This document shows positions 1-5,859 of a stretch of DNA of 6,959 bases, in pieces; the stretch's first letter is position 1; each line of letters starts with the position of its first letter. The stretch is from an uncultured Gemmatimonadota bacterium (GTDB taxonomy: Bacteria; Gemmatimonadota; Gemmatimonadetes; Gemmatimonadales; Gemmatimonadaceae). The position numbers and the translations under genes were made by a program. The DNA is taken from the NCBI GenBank assembly GCA_946479015.1, contig CAMLEQ010000207.1, positions 1-6,959 of the forward strand, given 5' to 3'. The notes beneath the pieces are model-generated. The model made no database searches. It was not told the origin of the DNA and saw only the letters and a list, made by a program, of their open reading frames with translations.

Positions 1-820
1 CCCAGTGCTCGATCCGGTTCAGCGCCGTCCCCCCCACCTTCACCGTCCCCGTCTCCCCGAGGATCGTGATCGAGCCCTCCAGGTTCCGCGGATACGTCAG
101 CATCGTCACCTCGATCGTGCCCAGCGCCCCGTTCCGGAAGCGCAGGAGCGCGACCCCGGTGTCCTCCGATTCGATGCGCCGGGCCAGCGTCGCCGTGCGC
201 GCCAGCACCGACTCCACCGGGCCCACCAGCCACTGGATCATGTCCACGTAGTGGCTCGCCTGGTTCATGAACGCGCCGCCGTCGAACTCCCACGTCCCGC
301 GCCACGGCGCCAGGTCGTAGTAGCTCTGCGGCCGGTTCCAGCGCACCGTCGTGTTGGCGAGGTAGATGCGCCCGAAGCGCCCGGCATCGACCGAGCGCTT
401 CAGCAACTGGATGGCGGGATTGAGCCGGTTCTGCTTGACCACGAACAGCTGCACGCCGGCCTCGTCGCAGGCCCGCACCAGCGCGTCGGCCTCCTCGAGG
501 CGCGTGGCCATGGGCTTCTCGCAGATGACGTGCATCCCGTGCTCGGCGGCGAGGATGCCGTGCCGCGGGTGGAGCCCCGACGGGGTGCAGATCGCCGCCA
601 CGTCGGCGCCGACGTGCTCGAAGAGCGCCGCGGCGGGGGGGGCAGCCGGCACCCCCCACTGCGCCCCGGCCGCGCGCGCGCGCGCCGGGAGCTCGTCGGC
701 CACCCCCACCAGCTCCAGCGCCGGCTGGCTGGCGATCGCCTCGAGGTGCCGCTCGCTGATGCGCCCGCACCCCACCACCACGATGCGGAACCGACGGTCG
801 CCCGTCGCGGGTCGGGTCAT
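1..820 (-). CDS. Gfo/Idh/MocA oxidoreductase, probable UDP-GlcNAcA 3-dehydrogenase (partial)
   Basis: The first 273 residues are present and the C-terminus lies beyond the left edge. The N-terminus has a Rossmann NAD-binding strand (VVVGCGRIS, about residues 14-22). The family's catalytic-site motif EKP is at 101-103, and the C-terminal-fold signature GGAFMNQASHYVD is at 181-193 with His190. This wording matches the WbpB/WlbA/BplA-type oxidoreductases of LPS loci. Those oxidise C3 of UDP-N-acetylglucosaminuronic acid with NAD in the cytoplasm and feed a PLP aminotransferase. The gene starts 19 bases after the wbpA stop, so the two are almost certainly co-transcribed. The ATG at 820 has a GGGAG ribosome-binding site at 829-833, 8 bases away. 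A C8 run on the coding strand (635-642) lies early in the gene. Substrate is inferred from the wbpA neighbour; another sugar nucleotide is possible. The residue wording differs from Pseudomonas WbpB as I remember it, so no symbol is given. Confidence 0.9.
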   Translation of the reverse strand, partial: MTRPATGDRRFRIVVVGCGRISERHLEAIASQPALELVGVADELPARARAAGAQWGVPAAPPAAALFEHVGADVAAICTPSGLHPRHGILAAEHGMHVICEKPMATRLEEADALVRACDEAGVQLFVVKQNRLNPAIQLLKRSVDAGRFGRIYLANTTVRWNRPQSYYDLAPWRGTWEFDGGAFMNQASHYVDMIQWLVGPVESVLARTATLARRIESEDTGVALLRFRNGALGTIEVTMLTYPRNLEGSITILGETGTVKVGGTALNRIEHW

Positions 821-828
821 TGCTCTCG

Positions 829-833
829 CTCCC
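829..833 (-). promoter_or_regulatory. Ribosome-binding site of the Gfo/Idh/MocA gene
   Basis: GGGAG on the minus strand, 8 bases before the ATG at 820. It lies in the 19-base gap after the wbpA stop and fixes the start chosen for the oxidoreductase. Confidence 0.6.
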
Positions 834-839
834 GGCGCG

Positions 840-2177
840 TCAGGCCGGCACCGGCGCGGCGGTCTCGGGGACCGCGGGCGCCACGCCGCCGCACGCGTTC
901 CGGGTGTCGATGACGATGCGCGCCAGCCGGCGCACGCGCGCGTAGTCCACGCGCGAGTGGTCGGTCACGACCATCACCGCGTCCGCCTCGCGGAGCGCCT
1001 CGTCCGTGAGCGGCACCGACCGGCCGACCGCGCCGGACGGCGTGTGGCCGTCGTCCACGATCTCCGGCACGAACGGATCGTGGTAGCCCACCACCGCCCC
1101 CTTCGACGCGAGCAGGTCGAGGATCTCCAGCGCGGGCGACTCGCGGAGGTCGTCGATGTCCTTCTTGTACGCCACGCCGAGCACCAGCACGCGCGAGCCC
1201 TTCAGCGGCTTCCCCGCCTCGTTGAGCGCATCCGCCATCTTCTGCACCCAGAACGCCGGCATCTCGGTGTTGATCTCCCCCGCGAGCTCGATCATGCGCG
1301 TCTTGTAGTGCAGCGTGCGCATCTTCCACGCGAGGTAGTGCGGGTCGAGCGGGATGCAGTGACCGCCGATCCCCGGGCCCGGCGTGAACTTCATGAAGCC
1401 GAACGGCTTCGTGGCCGCCGCGTCGATCACCTCCCACACGCTCACGCCGAGCTTGTCGCAGATCACGGCCATCTCGTTCACGAGGCCGATGTTGATCATG
1501 CGGAAGGTGTTCTCGAGCAGCTTGGTCAGCTCCGCCGCCTCGGGGGAGCTCACCGGCACCACGGTGTCGATGAACAGCTCGTAGACCTGCTTGCCGAGGG
1601 CCACGCACTGCGGCGTGACGCCGCCGAGCACCTTGGGGGTGTTCTTCGTGTGCCAGCGCGCGTTGCCCGGGTCCACGCGCTCCGGGGAGAAGCAGAGATA
1701 GAAGTCCTCGCCGACCGTGAGCCCCCGCCGCTCGAACGTCGGGAGCAGCACCTCGCGCGTGGTCCCGGGATAGGTGGTGGACTCGAGCACGATGAGCTGC
1801 CCGGGGCGGAGCGCCTCCGCCACCGCCTCGGTGGCGGCCACGACGTAGGACATGTCGGGATCCTTCGTCTTGCCGAGCGGCGTGGGGACGCAGATGGAGA
1901 TCACATCGCACTCCGCCAGCCGCGCCATGTCGAGCGTGGCTTCCAACCGTCCGTCCCGGCGGAGCGCCGCCACATCGGACGCGTGGACGTCCTTGATGTG
2001 GCTCTCGCCCGCGTTGACGATCTCCGCCACGCGCGGCGACTTCTCGAAGCCCACCACGCGGAGCCCCGCCTTGCCCATCTCGACGGCGAGCGGCAGCCCG
2101 ACGTACCCGAGTCCCACCACGCCGCACACCACCTCGCGGCGGGCGATCTTGTTGGACAGCGCCTCGTATGTGCTCAT
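840..2177 (-). CDS. wbpA: UDP-N-acetyl-D-glucosamine 6-dehydrogenase (WbpA-type)
   Basis: A complete protein of 445 residues, the usual length for nucleotide-sugar dehydrogenases. It oxidises the C6 hydroxyl of UDP-GlcNAc (or UDP-ManNAc) twice with NAD to give the uronic acid, in the cytoplasm. Visible motifs are the NAD-binding GLGYVG at 22-27, the strand SICVPTP at 94-100, LESTTYPGTT at 131-140, the central-helix KLLENTFR at 219-226, the catalytic-cysteine motif GGHCIPLDP at 271-279 (Cys274), and the C-terminal GVAYKKDIDDLRESPA at 334-349. The text matches Pseudomonas aeruginosa WbpA as I remember it, including STTYPGTT, VNIGLVNEM-like and KGSRVLVLG segments, better than UDP-glucose dehydrogenases. 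It begins 25 bases after the NusG-like gene and precedes the Gfo/Idh/MocA oxidoreductase, so it is the second gene of a polysaccharide operon. No clear Shine-Dalgarno sequence precedes the ATG, which suggests translational coupling. UDP-ManNAc as substrate cannot be excluded from sequence alone. Confidence 0.93.
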   Translation of the reverse strand: MSTYEALSNKIARREVVCGVVGLGYVGLPLAVEMGKAGLRVVGFEKSPRVAEIVNAGESHIKDVHASDVAALRRDGRLEATLDMARLAECDVISICVPTPLGKTKDPDMSYVVAATEAVAEALRPGQLIVLESTTYPGTTREVLLPTFERRGLTVGEDFYLCFSPERVDPGNARWHTKNTPKVLGGVTPQCVALGKQVYELFIDTVVPVSSPEAAELTKLLENTFRMINIGLVNEMAVICDKLGVSVWEVIDAAATKPFGFMKFTPGPGIGGHCIPLDPHYLAWKMRTLHYKTRMIELAGEINTEMPAFWVQKMADALNEAGKPLKGSRVLVLGVAYKKDIDDLRESPALEILDLLASKGAVVGYHDPFVPEIVDDGHTPSGAVGRSVPLTDEALREADAVMVVTDHSRVDYARVRRLARIVIDTRNACGGVAPAVPETAAPVPA

Positions 2178-2202
2178 GCGTCAGCGAAAGAAGTTGGCTC
2201 CG

Positions 2203-2739
2203 TCACGCGACGATCGGCACGTCCGCCCGCGCCCGCTTCAGCAGTGCGCGCACGCGCGCGCGCCGCGAGAGGGAGAAGAGCGAGTCGGCCGACGGCGATG
2301 CGTCGAGGGAAACGATCCCGCGCGCGTCCATCCGGCCGCGCAGCTCCGCGATGACGTCCGCCGGCACTTCGGCCGGCGCGTCGCCGCCGTGCACCACGTA
2401 CAGGATGCCCACGGCCCCCGGCAGCACCGCCGTGACCGCATCCTCCGGACATCCGGCGATCAGGTATCTCGGAAAGAGTGCCGCGAACCCGGCGCGCTGC
2501 CGGACTCTCGGCAGCAGCGTGGTGAATCCGTCCTTCCGCAAGTTAATCTCCGCCCACGCTTCGGCGCGCGGCTTCGTGTACAGCAAGATCCAGCGAGTCT
2601 CCCGTTCCAATGGTGTCCGTCTCCAACCGCTGGCTCCCCGCGCCCCCGGCGGCGCGCCCCGAGGCGCGGTAACCTTCGCGGGGCGTCGCCAGTCATTCCA
2701 GGACGGCGCCTCTCCGGTGCCGTCCGGTCGCGAGAACAT
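2203..2739 (-). CDS. Specialised NusG-family antiterminator (UpxY/RfaH-like), KOW domain lacking or truncated
   Basis: From ATG 2739 the product has 178 residues. A NusG N-terminal domain runs from about residue 49: RWILLYTKPRAE, then GFTTLLPRVR, LFPRYLIA (88-95), LPGAVGILYVV (106-116) and a VPADVIAELR helix. This domain binds the RNA polymerase clamp and makes transcription more processive. NusG paralogs of this kind commonly lead capsule, O-antigen or EPS operons, as here ahead of wbpA. The usual KOW domain is not recognisable. Only about 35 residues follow, and their end (RARVRALLKRARADVPIVA) faintly resembles the last strands of a KOW domain with its first half gone. The start is uncertain. 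ATG 2739 lacks a ribosome-binding site and lies 12 bases from the divergent gene. A TTG at 2610 (residue 44, MERETRWILL) starts where the family normally starts and has GGAG 10 bases upstream. The 43 extra codons have weaker GC third-position bias. I give the outer boundary but think the TTG is at least as likely. Confidence 0.75.
   Translation of the reverse strand: MFSRPDGTGEAPSWNDWRRPAKVTAPRGAPPGARGASGWRRTPLERETRWILLYTKPRAEAWAEINLRKDGFTTLLPRVRQRAGFAALFPRYLIAGCPEDAVTAVLPGAVGILYVVHGGDAPAEVPADVIAELRGRMDARGIVSLDASPSADSLFSLSRRARVRALLKRARADVPIVA
2701..2725 (+). promoter_or_regulatory. Strong hairpin in the divergent region
   Basis: Left arm GGACGGCGCC (2701-2710), loop TCTCC, right arm GGTGCCGTCC (2716-2725). 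As plus-strand RNA this is a 10-pair stem with one G-U wobble and a 5-base loop. On the minus strand the same position becomes an A-C mismatch. It ends 26 bases before the TTG start of the plus-strand oxidoreductase. No T-run follows on either strand, so it does not look like an intrinsic terminator. It could be a 5' leader structure or a protein-binding palindrome; its role is unknown. Confidence 0.5.
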
Positions 2740-2742
2740 AAC

Positions 2743-2747
2743 GGAAG
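2743..2747 (+). promoter_or_regulatory. Possible ribosome-binding site of the FAD/Fe-S oxidoreductase
   Basis: GGAAG, 4 bases before the TTG at 2752. The spacing is shorter than ideal. It is the only purine-rich candidate near the conserved N-terminus and supports TTG as the start. Confidence 0.4.
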
Positions 2748-2751
2748 CAAA

Positions 2752-4521
2752 TTGAGCGTTCAAGCGAACAGCTACCCCTTGCCGATCGCGCCGCAGGGCC
2801 TCCAGGCGCTCGTGCCGTGCGCGCACGGGCCCGCGGGATGTCCGCTCGCGGTGGACGTCCCGGCACTCGCTCGCGCGCTCCGCGCCGGCGATCACGACCG
2901 CGCGTATCGCATCGCGCGTGCCTCCAATCCGTTCGCGTCCACCTGCGGGCACGGCTGTCACGCGCCGTGCGAGAGCGCGTGCCGCCGCCGCTCCTTCGGC
3001 GCGCCGGTGGCGGTCGCGGCGCTCGAGGCCTACGCCACCGCCTGCTCGCCCCCCGGCACGCACGCCTCGCCGGAGCCGTGCACCAGCGCGCACGACGCGC
3101 GCTCGGTGGCCGGGCTGCTCGCCCTCTCGCCGGCCGCGGCGATCGCCGCGCCCCGCTCCGGCCATCGCGTGGCGGTGATCGGCGCCGGCGCGGCCGGCCT
3201 GGCGTGCGCGCACGACCTCGCACTCCTCGGCCACACGTGCGTCGTGTTCGACGAGGCGCCCGAGCCCGGCGGGCTGCTCACGCGCGGCATCCCCGCCTTC
3301 CGCTTCCCCGTCGCCGCGGCGCGCGCCGAATGCGCCGCGGTGCTGGCGATGGGCGTGGAGCTGAACGACCGCTACCGCATCGAGGGGAGCGGCGACCTGC
3401 GCGCGCTCCTCGCCGGCGAGTTCGACGCCGTCTTCCTCGCCATCGGCGCCTCGCACGCGCGCGACGCGATGTTCCCCGACCAGCCGGAGCACGAGCACGT
3501 GCTCGATGCCTGGCGCGTGCTCGGCGGCGAGTGCCCGCCCACCCGCGAGGCAGTGGTGCTCGGCGGGGGGGACATCGCCGCGGATGCCGCGCGCGTGCTC
3601 CGGCGCGCCGCGGCGCACTCGGGCGCGCTCCCGCCCACCGTGCGGCTCGTGCTCGAGACCACGATCGAGGCCTCGCCGCTGGCGCCGGCATCGCTCGTCG
3701 CCGCGCTCGACGATGGTATCGATGTGCGCGCGGGGTGGAGCCCCACGCGCTACCTCGTGGACGAGAGGGGCGCGCTGGTGGGGGTGGAGATCGCCCGCCG
3801 CGGCGACCGCACGACCATGGTCCTCCCCTGCGATCTGGTGGTGACCGCCGGCGCGCGTGCGCCGCGCGCCGCCCCCTTCGCACCGGAGATCGCTTGCGAC
3901 GGGCAGGGCGCCATCGTGGTGGATCCCGACACGCTCCAGACCTCGAGGCCCCGCGTGTGGGCCGGCGGCGCGTGCGCGTTCGGTCACCGCTCCATCGCGC
4001 ACGCCGCCGCCGATGGCAAGCGCGCGGCGTGGAGCATCCACGGCGCGCTCACCGGAGAGCCGGTGCGCGTCGCGGTCGCTTCGGCGTGGGTGGAGGTGGA
4101 CGACTGGGATCCCGGGCGCGCCGAGCGCGCGCTGGCCCTGCCCCGCGTCGCGCCGCGCCCCGCAGTTCCACCCACCGATCCGTTCACGCCCAGCGGGCTC
4201 CGGGCCGCCGATGAGATGGCCGCCGAGGGCGCGCGCTGCTTCGACTGCACCGTCGTCCCCGTGGTGGACGAGCGGTGCACGTCGTGCGGGCGCTGCGTGC
4301 GCGCCTGTCCGCACGGCGCGTTCGCCATCGACGGCGGGTCGCCGCCGCGACTTCGCCTGGATCAGGACGCGTGCACGCGGTGCGGCGTCTGCGTGGCGAG
4401 CTGCCCCGAAGGGGCCATCGCCATGCTCCGGGCCGTCTGGGAGTCGCGCCTCACCACCCAGCCGGAGGCCGACGCCACCGCGCTCGAGGATACGCTCGAG
4501 AGCGCGACCCCGGCGGGGTGA
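2752..4521 (+). CDS. GltD-like FAD/NAD(P) oxidoreductase fused to a 2[4Fe-4S] ferredoxin domain
   Basis: From TTG 2752 the product has 589 residues. An N-terminal Fe-S domain carries Cys23 and Cys30, then CGHGCHAPCESAC (Cys65, 69, 73, 77), as in the small subunit of glutamate synthase and its relatives. An FAD Rossmann motif VIGAGAAGLA is at 142-151, followed by PGGLLTRGIPAFRFP (172-186). The NAD(P)-binding motif is VVLGGGDIAADAARVL (268-283). The second FAD motif is WAGGACAFGHRSIAHAAADGKRAA (about 403-426), where the Asp usually following AGG is Ala407. The C-terminus has two ferredoxin clusters, CTSCGRCVRACP (509-520) and CTRCGVCVASCP (541-552). The protein should be cytoplasmic and move electrons between NAD(P)H, FAD and 4Fe-4S clusters to or from a ferredoxin or partner enzyme. 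No GltB or other partner is nearby, so its substrate is unknown. No ATG lies between 2752 and the first cysteines; TTG has a GGAAG site at 2743. Confidence 0.85.
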   Translation: MSVQANSYPLPIAPQGLQALVPCAHGPAGCPLAVDVPALARALRAGDHDRAYRIARASNPFASTCGHGCHAPCESACRRRSFGAPVAVAALEAYATACSPPGTHASPEPCTSAHDARSVAGLLALSPAAAIAAPRSGHRVAVIGAGAAGLACAHDLALLGHTCVVFDEAPEPGGLLTRGIPAFRFPVAAARAECAAVLAMGVELNDRYRIEGSGDLRALLAGEFDAVFLAIGASHARDAMFPDQPEHEHVLDAWRVLGGECPPTREAVVLGGGDIAADAARVLRRAAAHSGALPPTVRLVLETTIEASPLAPASLVAALDDGIDVRAGWSPTRYLVDERGALVGVEIARRGDRTTMVLPCDLVVTAGARAPRAAPFAPEIACDGQGAIVVDPDTLQTSRPRVWAGGACAFGHRSIAHAAADGKRAAWSIHGALTGEPVRVAVASAWVEVDDWDPGRAERALALPRVAPRPAVPPTDPFTPSGLRAADEMAAEGARCFDCTVVPVVDERCTSCGRCVRACPHGAFAIDGGSPPRLRLDQDACTRCGVCVASCPEGAIAMLRAVWESRLTTQPEADATALEDTLESATPAG

Positions 4522-5823
4522 TCACCCGCCGTCGCGCACCTCCGCGCCCTGCCGCCGCAGTCGGCCGAGCGTCGCATCATCCAGCCGCGCCGAGATCACC
4601 CAGTGGTCGCCATCCGGGCGCTGCGACAGCACCTCGCCCGCGCGATGCAGCTCGGCGAGCAGCTTCCCGTCGGCGAACGGAACGCGCAGCTCGGTCACCG
4701 GGCGCTGCCGCCGCACGGCGGCCAGGAGCGCGCGCCGCAGCGGCTCGAGCCCATCCTCCGCCACCGCCGACACGAACACGGAGTTCGGCAGCAGGTTGCG
4801 CGCGCGCTCCTGGAGCGCCGCCAGGTCCGCCGGCGCGAGCCGGTCGATCTTGTTGAAGACGTGCAGCACGGGGTACTCGGTGAGCCCCAGCTCGGCGAGC
4901 ACCTGATCCACCACCTGTCGCTGCTCCTCCCACGTGGGGTGGCTCGCGTCGATCACGTGCAGCAGCAGCTCGGTCTCGCGCGCCTCCTCGAGCGTGGCGC
5001 GGAAGGACGCCACCAGGTGGTGCGGCAGCTTCCGGATGAAGCCGACCGTGTCGGTGACCAGCACGCGCTGGTTCTCGCCCAACCCCACCTCGCGCGTGAG
5101 CGGGTCGAGCGTGGCGAACAGGCGGTCCTCCACGAACACATCGCGCGACGCGCTCAGCGCCCGCAGGATCGACGACTTCCCCACGTTCGTGTAGCCGACC
5201 AGCGAGGCGCGGAACTCGGCGCGGCGCGACTGCCGCTGCACCTCGCGCGCCTTCTGCACGTCCACCAGCCGCTCGCGGAGCACGCGGATGCGGTGGTTGA
5301 TCAGCCGCCGGTCGGTCTCGAGCTGCGTCTCACCCGGCCCACGCATGCCGATGCCGCCGCGGAACTTCTCGAGGTGCGTCCACATCCGGGTGAGGCGCGG
5401 CAACAGGTACTCGAGCTGCGCCAGCTCCACCTGCATCTTCGCCTCCGCCGTGCGCGCGCGGGTGGCGAAGATGTCGAGAATCAGCTCGGCGCGGTCCATG
5501 ATGCGCTTGCCGAGCGCCTGCTCGATGTTGCGCGCCTGCGCCGGCGTCAGCTCATCGTCGAAGATCACGAGCGTGGCGTCGGTGCGCTCGACCTCGTGGC
5601 GCAGCTCCTCGAGCTTCCCCTTCCCCAGATACGTGCCCGGATTCGGGCGGTCGAGCATCTGCGTGACCTCACCCACGATCACCGCGCCCGCGGTGTCCGT
5701 GAGCTCCGCCAGCTCCTCCAGGTGCTCCGCGAGATGGTGCCGCGCGCGCGACGCCTTGAGCGGCGCCCCCACGAGGATCGCGCGCTCGATGGGCGGAGCG
5801 AGATTGATCGTGTCGCGAGTGAT
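4522..5823 (-). CDS. hflX: GTPase HflX, ribosome-splitting/rescue factor
   Basis: HflX binds the 50S subunit and splits stalled ribosomes, especially under stress. Residues are counted here from GTG 5772 (416 residues). The HflX N-terminal domain includes TYLGKGKLEEL (47-57), IFDDELTPAQARN (70-82) and RGGIGMRGPGETQLETDRR (138-156). The GTPase domain has the P-loop GYTNVGKSS (193-201), DTVGF (241-245), NKID (307-310) and VSAVAEDG (334-341). Length fits the family. The first standard start in frame, GTG 5772, would delete most of the conserved first strand, since the open frame upstream reads PPIERAIL before VGAPLK. No ATG, GTG or TTG occurs between there and the in-frame TGA at 5860-5862. I therefore place the start at ATC 5823, which would give MTRDTINLAPPIERAILVG and 433 residues and has GAGG 8 bases upstream. 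CTG 5841 is the other option. It is probably co-transcribed with the lipoprotein and rarA. Its stop abuts that of the oxidoreductase. Confidence 0.92.
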   Translation of the reverse strand: MTRDTINLAPPIERAILVGAPLKASRARHHLAEHLEELAELTDTAGAVIVGEVTQMLDRPNPGTYLGKGKLEELRHEVERTDATLVIFDDELTPAQARNIEQALGKRIMDRAELILDIFATRARTAEAKMQVELAQLEYLLPRLTRMWTHLEKFRGGIGMRGPGETQLETDRRLINHRIRVLRERLVDVQKAREVQRQSRRAEFRASLVGYTNVGKSSILRALSASRDVFVEDRLFATLDPLTREVGLGENQRVLVTDTVGFIRKLPHHLVASFRATLEEARETELLLHVIDASHPTWEEQRQVVDQVLAELGLTEYPVLHVFNKIDRLAPADLAALQERARNLLPNSVFVSAVAEDGLEPLRRALLAAVRRQRPVTELRVPFADGKLLAELHRAGEVLSQRPDGDHWVISARLDDATLGRLRRQGAEVRDGG

Positions 5824-5831
5824 GGAACGAA

Positions 5832-5835
5832 CCTC
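5832..5835 (-). promoter_or_regulatory. Ribosome-binding site supporting an ATC start for hflX
   Basis: GAGG on the minus strand, 8 bases before ATC 5823. No comparable site precedes GTG 5772 or CTG 5841. It decides the proposed hflX start. Confidence 0.4.
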
Positions 5836-5836
5836 G

Positions 5837-5851
5837 GTCAGTGAGTCAGTG
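5837..5851. repeat. Two-copy 8-base tandem repeat between the lipoprotein gene and hflX
   Basis: GTCAGTG occurs at 5837-5843 and again at 5845-5851, separated by one base. It lies in the gap between the lipoprotein stop and the proposed hflX ribosome-binding site. It is probably incidental. Confidence 0.5.
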
Positions 5852-5859
5852 CGTCGGGG

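Larger units (their letters stand above)
2611..2751. promoter_or_regulatory. Divergent control region between the NusG-like gene and the FAD/Fe-S oxidoreductase
   Basis: If the NusG-like gene starts at TTG 2610, this 141-base stretch is non-coding and must hold the promoters of both divergent transcription units. It has a short AT-richer part near 2733-2754 and a strong hairpin at 2701-2725. I could not identify convincing -35/-10 pairs on either strand, nor an ops/JUMPstart element. If the NusG-like gene starts at ATG 2739, most of this stretch is its 5' coding sequence instead. Confidence 0.45.

Noticed and set aside
671..685. Alternating CG run with Z-DNA potential
   Set aside because: It lies in coding sequence, encodes an ordinary Ala/Arg stretch and is expected at this GC content.
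366..2354. 662-codon plus-strand open frame across the wbpA region
   Set aside because: It is antisense to clearly conserved genes, rich in Arg/His/Ala/Pro as expected for GC-rich shadow frames, and shows no domain pattern.
2359..2378. Inverted repeat CGCCGGC / GCCGGCG with a 6-base loop
   Set aside because: It lies inside the NusG-like coding sequence with no T-run. Stems of this length made only of G and C are common by chance here.
2701..2725. Hairpin read as an intrinsic terminator
   Set aside because: No T-rich tract follows on either strand, and its position between divergent starts does not suit a terminator.
2736..2742. CATAAC near 2737 as a -10 box for the plus-strand gene
   Set aside because: No matching -35 element lies at the right distance, and transcription would start at the TTG itself; the evidence is too weak.
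2739..2760. ops/JUMPstart element in front of the NusG-like operon
   Set aside because: I found no convincing GGCGGTAG-type match on the coding strand in the divergent region.
2817..4214. 465-codon plus-strand open frame inside the oxidoreductase
   Set aside because: It overlaps the real gene in another frame and is dominated by Arg and Ala, with none of the conserved FAD or cysteine motifs.
2740..4314. Long minus-strand open extension upstream of the NusG-like gene
   Set aside because: It is antisense to the FAD/Fe-S oxidoreductase and low in complexity. The NusG similarity begins only near 2595, so the extension is a shadow frame.
4603..5844. Long plus-strand open frame opposite hflX
   Set aside because: It is antisense to an unambiguous HflX GTPase, and its sequence is Arg/His/Leu-rich without recognisable motifs.
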